Source: Pohlia nutans (taxonomy: Eukaryota > Streptophyta > Bryopsida > Bryales > Mniaceae). Taken from it: 64,000 nt of DNA. Positions 23,362 to 34,097 of this stretch are shown piece after piece (position 1 is the stretch's first letter; each line of letters opens with the position of its first letter). The position numbers and the translations under genes were made by a program. The notes under the pieces are model-generated. The model did no database searches. It saw only the letters and a program-made list of their open reading frames with translations, and was not told the DNA's origin. Where the stretch lies: positions 13,370,213 through 13,434,212 of the forward strand of contig CM040093.1 in assembly GCA_022496805.1 (NCBI GenBank), in the 5' to 3' direction.

Positions 23362-23969
23362 ATACCTTTCTCGGCCTTTTGGCTAAGATCAAGTGTAGTA
23401 TCTGTTCTTATCAGTTTAATATCTGATACGGGTCTCATCGAGCCCCATGATATTAATCTAATTTTTCAGCGGGTGCGGGTCCATCCGGCAGCTTGCTGCC
23501 CGGTCCCGCGCGCGTCGCCTTGGTCTTGCACTAAGGTAGGATAACCAAAAACGGTTAATGCCCTCAAGGCGTGCACTAGAGTTTTTTAAAAGCAGGGAGG
23601 TGGAAGACCGAAAATGGAGAATTTTTGCATGACGAGGATTCCTAAAATTTACTAAAAATTACTAATTTTTTTGGAATCTTGTGTGCGGTTTTCTGTGATA
23701 TTAGTTAACCGTTTTTGGTGCTTTCATGTGTAGAAAAGGAAGAGTCTAGTATACAAGAAGGGGGTTTGACAAACTTCCCACTTTGAGAAATTGTAGATAA
23801 TTATTTACGGGGAATAAAAATACGAAACAACTTGCATTCTTCATCATTTCTTCTTCTTCATCTCAAAAAAATTTCACATAATTTCTAACTCCATTCCTTC
23901 TAGTCAAATCACCTTATTTTCACCGTTTTTGGTTTTCCTACCTTACCTCCTAGGCTGGCGCAGCCCTCC
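23362..23969 (+). pseudogene. U2 snRNA gene split by a MITE near its 3' end
   Basis: U2 sequence begins ATACCTTTCTCGGCCTTTTG at 23362, continues through the branch-point recognition region (GTGTAGTATCTGTTC), a Sm-type TAATTTTTC, stem-loop III and TTGCACTA to 23533. A 410-bp element follows, and the last part (CTCCTAGGCTGGCGCAGCCC, stem-loop IV) resumes at 23946 and ends about 23969. U2 function needs stem-loop IV for U2A'/U2B'' binding, so this copy is probably inactive, although its promoter and first about 172 nt are intact and could give a truncated RNA. Confidence 0.85.
23534..23943. mobile_element. TA-flanked MITE inserted in U2 (410 bp)
   Basis: Ends AGGTAGGATAACCAAAAACG and its inverse match at 21 of 22 positions. 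TA flanks it at 23532-23533 and 23944-23945. The intact U2 at 26173-26368 shows the empty site CACTATCTCCTAGG. Confidence 0.85.
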
Positions 23970-24313
23970 ACCCCCGCCCGGGGGAACCCAAATCAATTCC
24001 AAACTGGAAATATTAAGGAATGAAATCTGGATAGAATTTGAGTAACTCGTATGAACATTCCGGAGTGTTGATGCGAGTGTAGTGCACAGACATCATTCCT
24101 CCATGCTGATGAATGATGTCCGTACAATAACACTATACGAAACGATGAAGACATGGCAGTTCAAGATCGCGAATGTTTGACTTGCCAGTACGACCCTCCA
24201 TTTCATTCCTCTACACATTCGCCAAGCATTTGCACTAAGGCCAAGGGCACTCAGTCAAATGTTTGGAAAGATCTCCATGCTTAATGTACTTATCAATGTT
24301 TTCATATTCCATA

Positions 24314-25817
24314 GAATATTGAATGAGCTGCTAGCACTAGGTAACCTAAATCTGAAGCTCGGTTGTGGAAATTAGTCAGGCAGGGAATAAATGATGTACT
24401 CTTCTACAACTCGGCTCCAAATTTAGGTTACCTAGCATAATCTCAATGAGAACATCGTGATCTTGTTTGACCCAAAGATTAAGTAAAAGAAATTGGAAAA
24501 TTATGTGTCATAATAGAAGTTGACAAAAGGGGAGTGGTTATGACTTATTATGCGGCTTTTCTTCTTGAATGGCTGCCAACCATCTGTAAATTACAAGCCC
24601 TCATTGAGATTATGATAAGGTAAGATATTGAACGAGCTGGTGCCTTTTAGAAATGTAAGGAATTACGTGAGACCTTCGGCAAGACAATTGTAAAATTCAT
24701 GCGGTCTCATGAGTGAATAGACTGTTATTGAGATATGTGCATCTAAAATCACCTAAAACAAAGTGCATTCATTTCAAGGGTCGAGTTTGGGTCCAGTTTC
24801 CCTTTCATGGAGTATATAACTGTGTTGTCTGATTGACATACATGGTGGGGTTAGCATGTAGAAACTGGTTGAACCATCCCTGAGAGTTTGCAGAGGAGGT
24901 TTATTACAAGTTAAAAGAACTGGGAATTTATGATGTTCGCACAAGCATTGCCGCACTTCTTTCATCACTTGTACATACAAATCCTAATTTTTCCATTTTT
25001 TCTAATGTAAAAGTAGCCAGTCCCAAAATCAGGTAAGATTTGGGAAAATTCGCCAGAAAAGAATTGGCTGATGCCAATAGATGCCAATAAAGAGTGGCAC
25101 TGGAGGAGGTGATCCTGGGCGTAATTCCTTCCAGGGAGCTGCCCTGGGGAAAAAAAAGAATACGAGGGCACCAACCCTGAACATCTGAAATGCCAAGCAA
25201 TCCACTGCCATGCTGCAGATGACTTAAGTGCGTGATCTCGTCCACCTTGACACAGCCTTCAAACTTTTTTGTACACTCTGAACTCGTTATTATCACTCTC
25301 CAACATCTGCACAGAATGTTTGCCATTGGGTACTTGCCATTGTGTACATGCCACTTCCCCATGCCAAGTCCTGAACTCTTGTAACATAAAAGAGTTATGA
25401 GTGTATGCTGTGGCTTGAGTGCTCTCAAACACCTCCACGATGGTCAAGAGTTAGGAAAAACACAACAGCCTTTCATGTGACAGAGCCTTTTCTGTGTTGT
25501 GATTTTGAATGTATTTTCGAAAAAATCAAAAAATGATAAAATAAAAGAATGTGACAAATGCAAAACTTGAAAATATACAAAATGGATAAACATATTCATT
25601 TATTAAAAGAAATGCTTGGTTTGTTTTGTTTTCTTCTTCTTTGAAAACAACAAAAATTCCATTGTGCAAGAAAATGGTACAAGATCTTGGAAGCCTCAAA
25701 AGAAGAATAAGACAAAATAAAATAAATGTTTTGTTTTGTTTTGTTTTGTTTTATAAGGCATTGCAAATTTTGACTACAATTCAATGGGCCCAAGAATGTT
25801 GCTTAGTATCATCCAGT
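24314..25817. other. Spacer between inverted-repeat arms
   Basis: About 1.5 kb without a recognised gene. It holds a 99-bp foldback with ends CTAGGTAACCTAAAT (24337-24435), an adjacent inverted pair CATAATCTCAATGAG (24435-24450 and 24599-24613), and a (TTTTG)n run at about 25727-25752. Minus-strand frames at 24928-25428 have no recognisable domain. Confidence 0.5.
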
Positions 25818-26172
25818 TTGGAATATGAAAACATTGATAAGTACATTAAGCATGGTGATCTTTCCAAACATTTGACTGAGTGCCCTTGGCCTTAGTGCAA
25901 ATGCTTGGCGAATGTGTAGAGGAATGAAATGGAGGGTCGTACTGGCAAGTCAAACATTCGCGATCTTGAACTGCCATGTCTTCATCGTTTCGTATAGTGT
26001 TATTGTACGGACATCATTCATCAGCATGGAGGAATGATGTCTGCAGTACACTCGCATCAACAACTTCAATTCAACACTCCGAATTGTTCATACGAGTTAC
26101 TGATGTTCTATTCAGATATCATTCCTTGTTATATCCAGTTTGGAATTGATTTGGGTTCCCCCGGGCGGGGGT

Positions 26173-26368
26173 GGAGGGCTGCGCCAGCCTAGGAGATAGT
26201 GCAAGACCAAGGTGACGCGCGCGGGACCGGGCAGCAAGCTGCCGGATGGACCCGCACCCGCTGAAAAATTAGATTAATATCATGGGGCTCGATGAGACCC
26301 GTATCAGATATTAAACTGATAAGAACAGATACTACACTTGATCTTAGCCAAAAGGCCGAGAAAGGTAT
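26173..26368 (-). ncRNA. U2 spliceosomal snRNA, intact
   Basis: On the minus strand the gene starts ATACCTTTCTCGGCC at 26368 and ends at GGCGCAGCCCTCC near 26173, 196 nt, the usual plant U2 length. It contains the conserved 5' stem, GTGTAGTATCTGTTC for branch-point pairing, stem-loop IIa/b, TAATTTTTC as Sm site, GC-rich stem-loop III and stem-loop IV (GGCTGGCGCAGCC). U2 base-pairs with the intron branch point in the spliceosome. The promoter has both plant elements. It is the only undamaged U2 of the three loci in the window. Confidence 0.95.
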
Positions 26369-26393
26369 GCCTCTGCACCCGACGCCCACCCTT

Positions 26394-26438
26394 CTTATAC
26401 CCCACCCTTGCCCCTCCCTCCCGTAATCCTTATGGGAC
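26394..26438 (-). promoter_or_regulatory. U2 snRNA promoter: TATA and USE (right arm)
   Basis: On the minus strand GTCCCATAAGG (26438-26428) is followed by TATAAG (26399-26394), 26 bp before the U2 5' end at 26368, the same layout as in the left arm. Confidence 0.85.
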
Positions 26439-27054
26439 AACGCCCAACTTCCCATCAACACTGCCCTCCTTGGAACACGTACCCCAGGCCCCGTCTCCCT
26501 CACCATCCTTCGACTCCATACAAACCAACGCCACTGAGAGCGCCTCGTCTGAGCTCGCAACAAAACAGTTGCCTGAGCGCCTCTCACATCAAAATATATT
26601 CCTCTCCGGTTGCAACAACAAATTCATGCCGAATGGTTTCATGCACACAGACGGACGGACGGACGAACTCACCACACGGATGTATCAATCGGTTTCGTCA
26701 TTATCCAGTATTCTCGTCCATCAATAGGAGGAACGGCAAAATAAACCACTGATGTCACTCATCACTACTTTGAAATTCAATCATGAATGAATGAATGAAT
26801 GATCGCTAAAAATTAATGGACCTGCTCTCTCTCTCTCTTCTAAGCTCTTTCTTTACATTCATTTCCCGCCTACAAGCCAACCAACCTGTGCTTATTCTTC
26901 TTACCACTACCGTCCTGCTGTTTGCCTTCACTACGAGGCCTTCACTACGTGTCAAAATTGCTACTCACATCGTCACCTACTCTTACTAGTCTCTCTACTC
27001 ACCAAAATGGGTTTCACCTCATTTCGGCTTCTCTACACGCCATTCTCTCAAGCA

Positions 27055-28117
27055 TCTCCACTAGCACTCTGGATACCGCTCTGGCTATGGAAAAATGAAC
27101 GAGACTGGGTTGGTGAACAATCTATTTGGCCTAAGACACTGGATAATTTACTAAAAGCCAAGGCCCTCAAAGTCACTCTTGCTAGTGTATCTTTTCTTTT
27201 TAATTGCACATCATAATTGCACAATCCATGCGTGGTGACTTCTGAGTGTCTCACTTACTATTTTCAAGAGTCTAATTGAGTGATGTTGGGGGGGAACTAC
27301 ATGATGAGGTCTGACTTTTTGGATGACCTTCAAAGTGATATCTAGAATGCTAGTGGAGATGCTCTTAGACTTTGAAGCCCTTGTGCTGTAAGGAAATACC
27401 TCGTACCCCACATTTTTGTGAACTTGACACATCCCAATCATGTTATTTGCTCAATTTTTCTTTAGAAACTTTTTCCATATTGAGTCAAAATTATCATTTT
27501 GTGTTTTGTGAAGAGTTCATGACTTGCAAAGACAAGCAAAAAATAACCGAAGCAGAAAGTAACCAAAATGCACGAGAAATGACTCGAAACGGCTTAAAGT
27601 AATCCACAAACCTTACGAAACAATTCTTATTTCTCAGGGTGAATGCCTTGATTTCTCATTTGAATAAGACACCCTAATTATTTTGCCAATTTCTTGCCAA
27701 CGGAATATGACGATTATTTCGAAATCAGTGTTCTCATCGATTGTTGCAGGCGGGGCATCTGCAGAAATGTTTCTGGGGTCATGATTGATTGGATGTTGTT
27801 GAATGGTGTCAGTCATGAATTTGGGCGGGGTTGATGAATGGTGAGATCTCTCCCTCTCATTCTGTGAAATTGCACAAGACACAAAAAGTCTTCCGTCGAC
27901 AAAACGCCTCGCTGTGTGGCATCAAACATTTACAGCACTTAACTAGTTAACTGTAGAAAGATGCCATACCACTCCATCTCTGGTCTGCACAGATAGTGTA
28001 GACTAACGAATATTCAGCAGAAAATTCAGCAGACTCTATACCTGAAATTGGCGGAGCCTCACTTACCGACAGACTATTATATTCTTGTGATAAGTGCAGT
28101 TTGTCTTGTATGGACCA
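27055..28117. other. Intergenic, no gene seen
   Basis: Only short frames without domains or splice structure. Confidence 0.5.
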
Positions 28118-28288
28118 CAGGGAGAGATTAAGACATTCCCACATGGGATTTCATATGGGAAGTGGGACAAAATTCCCACAATTATAACTTTCTTGGGATG
28201 ATTATAGTGTATTTTTGATCTGGGAAAGTTACAATTGTGGGAAATTTGTCCGTGTTTCCCATATGGGAATCTTATATTTATCTCCCTG
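28118..28288. mobile_element. 171-bp foldback MITE with CAGGGAGA ends
   Basis: The left half (CAGGGAGAGATTAAGACATT, CCCACATGGGA, AATTCCCACAATTATAACTT) is inverted in the right half (CCCACAATTGTAACTTTCCC read in reverse, ending CTCCCTG). Nearly the whole element can pair. No clear target duplication was seen. Confidence 0.7.
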
Positions 28289-29364
28289 CGATGTGTCACT
28301 ACAAGGAGAAGGTGTCGCTTTTCACTCCCTTTGAGTCAAACGGCGCCACTTCACGCTCACCAATTTTTCGGTTGGATTTGGTGAGTGCGATTTGTCACAT
28401 AGGACAAGCATGTACAATAAAAAACGACAATGAACAGGATCCTCCTGAGTGAGAAACGACGCCTCTGCTTGTAGTGTGTATTTCATTTTGTGGGACTCAC
28501 AGGTAGAATTGATTAATTCAGATTTGAGCACTTGAGTTATTTCTAGGAATCATGCAATGCAAATGACACAACTATCGAGGACGCTTGACTTGTGTGGATC
28601 CATCAGACAATGGCAACAAAAGTCTGATGAAAGCGCGTTCATTTGCAGGCCTTCTGCAACTAAGGTGGTTACCCCATTCCCAACTGGCTCCTTATTCCAA
28701 CGCCTATAGTTTGGCTCCAAATCCCACAATGGGAAACTCAGAATCCAATGTCACTTCATGGGCAGTTGGAAATGGGTTGAGTTTTGGACAGAAACAGTAG
28801 TGGGAGTAATGGTTTAGGGGGCGGAGAGGATTGGGATTAAGATGTGTTAGTATAAAGTTGAGCAACATTCATGGGAGTGGGAGGAGTGGATTAATGGCAG
28901 ATGGTGGTTTAGAGTTTATGGGGTGTTGGAAATGAGTGTCACAAGCAGTGGGACCGTGGCTTAGTAGGCATGGTTGACTGCATGGGGGTAAACGGTCGAT
29001 TCTAATTTGAAGATGGGATTGGGGAATACCCAGGTGGAAATAGGCAATGCATGGTGGAGTATGGGGCAGAAAGCAGCAGAAATAGAGGAGTCTAGGTGTT
29101 GGGAATGGAAAGGCCACCTTTGTTCATTCAGAAATTCATAACTAATTTGGAATGACTCCTAAAATTCTCAAACCACTTGCATTGGCTTTTTATGTACTTG
29201 GCACATCTGTGTAAATTTGGTCCTCTAGGTTTTGCTAATTTCCCATGAAAGATCAGCTTATTCAGTTGGGAATGGGGTAACCACCTTAGACTTAAGCCAA
29301 GGTCCTGGCCCTGATCTGCGATGGATCGTAGGTACAGACGTGCGTCTTGGGTAGCAACTTCTTG
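28289..29364. other. Intergenic, no gene seen
   Basis: GC-variable sequence with frames on both strands that overlap and lack family signatures. Confidence 0.5.
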
Positions 29365-29368
29365 TTAA

Positions 29369-30150
29369 CCCTTTAGTGCCATTGAAACTGTAGCTGCGTG
29401 CACTAGTTTTTGTAGTTTTCTCCACCCTGATTGATACTATCAGAAATAGAATGGATCGAATTAGAAAGTAACGGTACAATTGTATTCTCAACTGGAGTAG
29501 AGACATTTTGTCAAAATTAAAGAATCATCCAATAGTGGACTTGCAAGATTATAGTATGTCTTTGAATCGTATAATGCACACTCAGATTGAGATTTTGGAG
29601 AGTGTGTGACTTCAAAGTTTAATAGAATTTGGGTTAAATTTTCTAAAATGATAGTGACGCGGTTCAAGAATGCCCTATGTCAACACCTCTCCATTGCAAT
29701 CTTTCATATCAAGAACGGACTCACACATAATTATTGTGAATTTTATAAGTGAGAGTGACTTATCCGTATACGGTTTAGGACAAAAATTTATACGTTAAAA
29801 ATTGAAAAGAAGTTGGTACATCAATCAAGATTAGAATACATACACTACTAGAACATGGACAAGAGAACACAATCCAAAAAATAAAATGAGATAACAAAAT
29901 TCCAAACTTACACAAAATATACAACATAGTACATGTGCTGAATTTGTAAGTATTTGCTGTATTTTGAGGTATTTGCAATATTTTGGTGTTTTAAACATAG
30001 GTATTTGATAATTGCACAACTCCAAATTGAAATTTTCTTTTTCTAGAAGATCTGTATTATAAATCTCCAAATCTAAACTTCACAATTTAAACTCCAATTC
30101 TCCACAGATTTTCTGTTATTTGCATTTTCAACCAGCTAGGCACTAAAGGG
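29369..30150 (+). mobile_element. TTAA-type TIR element, family A copy 2 (782 bp)
   Basis: Exact TTAA at 29365-29368 and 30151-30154. Ends CCCTTTAGTGCC match over 12 of 12. Same orientation and interior as copy 1 at 12986-13798. Confidence 0.92.
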
Positions 30151-30564
30151 TTAATCCACAACCCCTTCGTTTCTAACATCGATCTCAGAGGCCTTTGAAG
30201 CACACTAACCCAGATACACCAGGCTTTTAGAGCAGAGTTGCAATTCCATTGACACGTGTGACATGAGGCACTTTTGGTATATCAACCTGGGAATGCTAAA
30301 GAAAGAGCGAGATTCCACCGTGGGTGGACTGGTGGATTGATCATGCAACAACCACCATCGACAATTCATGTGGTAGGAATTGGAGCATTTTCAAGAGGAA
30401 TCCATTTCTCGCTCTTGTGGTGCGAGCTGAGTGGCCCAATGTTTGAAAAGCTAGAAAATTTCGTCTAAAGTTTAGAATATTTTATAAGTACTAATGATTG
30501 TTCACGCAGAGAAAGCTGAGATTGTTGGATAGCAGAGAGACAAGGCGAGGTGTTTGTTCCGGAG

Positions 30565-33500
30565 ATGGCTCTGGAGGTGGACATAGCCATTGTGGGGGGA
30601 GGCCTGGGGGGGTTGGCATTGGCGCTGGGACTGCAGGAGCGCGGCATTCGAGCCCACGTCTTCGAGAAAGCGCCCAAGGTGCGAATGCGCAGCGGCACCG
30701 CCATCAGCCTGCACGTGAACGGTACGCTGCTAAGTCACTCTTCACTTCATTAGTAGAAATCCTGTCAAATGTGACCTGTTTAAATCCTGTTGTGACTTGT
30801 CCATAGTGACTGAAATTGTGATTTTGAGTCACAATGGAATTTAGTCGGTAAAGACAGGGCACATCTGACAAGATTTCTAGGAGTGCTTGCAGCAGGGGAT
30901 GGTCACTAGGTTTGCTGGGTATGTGTGAGGTCTACATTTGAAACCTGATTGATCAATGTGCCCGCAGGGCTACGAGCTTTGGATGGGATCAAGCCAGGAT
31001 TGACTGCACGATTGATGACGAAAGGTGCGTCGACAACAAAGATTAGTGCATTCATTCGGTCCCACGGCCAGCCGGAGAGGGTGACCACGAGGTCTGTTAC
31101 GCCAGGCAGTACGTGTTTGATCCCCTGGAGGAGCGCACATGAAACTCTGGCGGACGAGATTGTGGACCACAGCCTGCTGCACTGGCGACACGCATTCGTC
31201 GACTACAGCGTTGTTGAGGTCGGTACTCACGGATTCACAGTTTTAAAATGAAAGATTCAATTGATCATATTGTGAAAAATATTTAATTCAGATGGGACCA
31301 AATTTTTATATCACTAGAACTAGTGAAGATCATTGCATGTGTTGGTAAAAAGAGAAAGAAATTTGAACAAGAGGAAGTCCACCCTAAACCTACTCAAAAC
31401 TGTTCAAAAAAACATGGTGACCATTCTGGTCACCGTGGACGCTTAGGGGTTAGTCTTGTTAAGGAAATTTGAGATGATTGTTTGGTCAGGGAGGCGTGGA
31501 GGCCCGCTTTGAAGTGCTACCAGAGTCTGAGGAAATTTTGGTCGGCCGTTCGAATGATACCATAGTGGTGCGAGCCAAGTTGCTTGTGGGTGTGGACGGC
31601 ATTAAGTCTCAAGTGAGGAAGGTGATGATAGGTGATGAGACTCGGGATCTTTGTGCCATCACTTGGAACGCTGTCGTTCCTACTGTGAGGTACCTACCTT
31701 AACATGAATTCACCCTATTCTTCGAGGTGCAGCAGTTGTCTCTTGCTTGAAATTTTGCACTACTTAACCCCTAAACGTCCCAGCGTCCAGAAACTGGATC
31801 ACGAACAGATTCCGAGCCTTGCAACTTTCTCATACAATTTCGGCTGACTTTCATCCAAGTCACCGTTGTAAGACTATTAAATTCTCTACCAATTACAATA
31901 GTTCTCTTGTGATGAGGAGTTGTTGATAATATTAGAGAGGCCTCCGACTGCAAGTATGTCAAATTTGTTAGGTAGATTTTATGCTTGCAATGGTCCTCTC
32001 ATGTACACCTCATGTACATCTGAACCATGCTAATATCTATCTTTGAGGCTAGCATCTACTTGTGTTCAAAGGATCGGTACGTTTAGGGGTTAAGTAGACC
32101 TGTTCTTTCCTCCTGGAGAGGAGTCTGATCATGCAAGAACAATTAATGTGTGGCTGCAGCTCACTGAACCTGCACGAAGAAGGTGAAATCAGATTCTTCA
32201 GCTACCGCAATGCAGACAGTGTGAAAACTGTGTTCCTCAATGACGCTGGTAGGGCGCTCATTTGCTCTTAACCCCTAAGGACCAAGGATTCATGGTTTTA
32301 AAATGACGATCATATTGTGAAAAATATAATTTAAATGGGACCAAATTTTACATCACTGGAATTAGTGAAGAATATTACATATGTTGAATAAAAAACAAAT
32401 AAATTTGAACAAAAGAAAATCTACTCACAACTACAAAATGATGCTGTGCAGGGTGCTCCCCCTTGTCTAGGATTTTGCCGTAAAATTTGTTGATGTGAAT
32501 GTCTACCTTTTGTAGAGAGATTCTAGGGAGGCTTATTGTGTCGTGATGGCATTTCGTTAGGGAGTGCATTCAGATCCGTTCTAATTTGCTCAAGATTCAT
32601 ATGTATCATACTGAGTGGCTTGATGTTAATTATGTCAGGTTCCAGATTAACTCTGTGGCAGGTCCGAACTATGGATGTGAGTGGGGAGATCACGAAAACA
32701 TATCCGTTGGATGTGGAGGCACATGGTCGAGACCGTGTTAATAAAATCCGCGCGCTGAGGCAACTGGAGGGCCTTGAGTGGATAGAGAATCTGAGAGAGG
32801 TCGTTGAGAGCACCGACCCTGATATGGTTCGAGAATCCAGACAGTTCGACCGCTTTCCTCTCACGAGTTGGAGCGACTCCAGCAAGCGCGTGGTGCTTCT
32901 CGGTGATGGTGAGTGTGCACCAAACCCTAAACTCCAAAACACATCACTATAAGAATCCCATGTTTTTTGTAACAACAGCAAAACGTCCTTTGATGTTGAA
33001 AAGAAACAAGTCGGTGGATGTCACCTAAAATCTAGAAAAGCCCACGGGACATTTTCATATTTTAGTTGACGTTTACCAGAAAACAACCGCAATATTCATT
33101 GCATTGCTAGCGATGTTGCAATCAACACCTGCGTAACTTCCAAATTTCAGGCTGATGTCCCTGTGAACATCCGCGTTTCAAAAAACATTCTTGGACCCCC
33201 GGAATGAGCCACTACCGACCCTGAACGTGCCATGTTTTCAGGCTAACTTCACCAAGAACACGGGATTCTTACGTCAGGAATTTAGGACCTCACTGATTTT
33301 AAACGATTTCCGTGCGACATCTAATATTTCATGGGTTTGTACATTTTTCGCACGGATTTTGTGCTAATTTTGCATTGAATCCGTACGGCTTCTACATTTA
33401 CTCTTTTTGTATCTAACGAAGTGCAGAATCCGTACGGAATCAAGGCAAAATCCGTGCAGAATCCGTGCGAAAAATGTACGAACCCATGAAATATCGGATG

Positions 33501-34097
33501 TCGCACGGAAATCGTTTAAAATCCGTGGGGTCTAAATTCCTGACGCTATAGTGCATGATCTCCATCTTGATTTTTTCACATCACGGTGGTATGTTTTCTT
33601 AATCCTTGCTTGGCTTGGCCTGGATGTGCATGCAGCTGCACACGGAATGTACCCAGGCCCAGCACAGGGCGCCCGGATGGCTTTTGAAGATGTGCACCAG
33701 CTCTGTATGCTTCTCCATGAGGCTCTCGCCAGTTCAGCTCCCGAAGCAGCCATTTCCGAAGCTGTGACAAAGTACTAGTCTGGTTGCCACATACCGTAAT
33801 TCACTGAATCATCTGTACAGAGGTGCCTGTTTGATTGCCTTGTAACTGTGTTTTTTAATGATTTGAATCCTGTGGATAATTCATTTTTTCAGGTATGAAG
33901 AGGTACGAATAACACGTACCAACAGGGTCCAAGCTTATGCAGCGGAAATGACGACCTTGCCTGATTTTATTCCAGAGTGGGTGCAGAACCTGTCATTTGA
34001 AGAAAAGCTGAAGAGGGGCCAAGAGTTTGAGCACTGGACAGCGCAATACCCAGAGGCCATTGTTGGAGATCCAAATTCTACCTACTGGAAACCATGA
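30565..34097 (+). CDS. FAD-dependent monooxygenase (zeaxanthin epoxidase/salicylate hydroxylase-like), seven exons
   Basis: Exons 30565-30721, 30968-31218, 31490-31689, 32160-32248, 32639-32908, 33636-33771 and 33893-34097 have GT-AG borders and matching phases, giving 435 residues. The N-terminus carries the dinucleotide-binding motif AIVGGGLGGLALALGL (Gly11-Gly16) and an acidic-residue HVFEKAP strand end. The middle has LLVGVDGIKS (DG motif, Asp172). The C-terminal half has VVLLGDAAHGMYPGPAQGAR (GD motif, Asp322), where the usual GQG is AQG. These three motifs define group A flavoprotein hydroxylases that use NAD(P)H and O2. No chloroplast transit peptide precedes the first motif, so a cytosolic relative is more likely than zeaxanthin epoxidase itself; the substrate is unknown. 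Four of six introns contain a small transposon. The first exon start is the only ATG close to the FAD motif. Confidence 0.9.
31217..31449 (+). mobile_element. Decayed TTAA-type element, family F, filling intron 2 of the monooxygenase
   Basis: Interior blocks (TTTTAAAATG, GATCATATTGTGAAAAATAT, GATCATTGCATGTGTTGG) match other family F copies. The right end CGCTTAGGGG is followed by TTAG. By alignment to the copy at 32272 the left end would fall at about 31217, on top of the exon 2 donor at 31218/31219; that end is poorly preserved. Confidence 0.55.
31768..32089 (-). mobile_element. TTAA-type TIR element (322 bp) in monooxygenase intron 3
   Basis: Exact TTAA at 31764-31767 and 32090-32093. Left end CCCCTAAACGTCCC against right-end complement CCCCTAAACGTACC. 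The subterminal palindrome CGTCCAGAAACTGGA lies next to the left end here, so the element is inverted relative to those at 36884 and 55284. Confidence 0.85.
32272..32445 (+). mobile_element. 3'-truncated TTAA-type element, family F, in monooxygenase intron 4
   Basis: TTAA at 32268-32271 then CCCCTAAGGACCAAGGATTC, with family F interior (CATATTGTGAAAAATATAAT). The expected right end is missing, so the 3' boundary is approximate. Confidence 0.65.
33272..33545. mobile_element. Long-foldback MITE with CGTCAGGAATTTAG ends, copy 1, in monooxygenase intron 5
   Basis: The two halves are inverse copies over about 110 bp each: CGTCAGGAATTTAGGACC, AAACGATTTCCGTGCGACAT and GTACATTTTTCGCACGGATT on the left recur inverted on the right. 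A related copy is at 45908-46161. Target duplication unclear, perhaps a TWA trinucleotide. Confidence 0.8.

Larger units (their letters stand above)
25818..27054 (-). repeat. Right arm of large inverted repeat carrying U2
   Basis: Inverse counterpart of 22571-24313, ending at CCATTCTCTCAAGC near 27054. It holds the intact U2 gene, lacks the 410-bp MITE and has a short GA run. Confidence 0.9.

Noticed and set aside
23143..23544. A 133-codon frame, repeated in mirror image at 26189-26587
   Set aside because: It is a read-through of the U2 snRNA gene and its promoter in both inverted-repeat arms; conservation is explained by the RNA gene.
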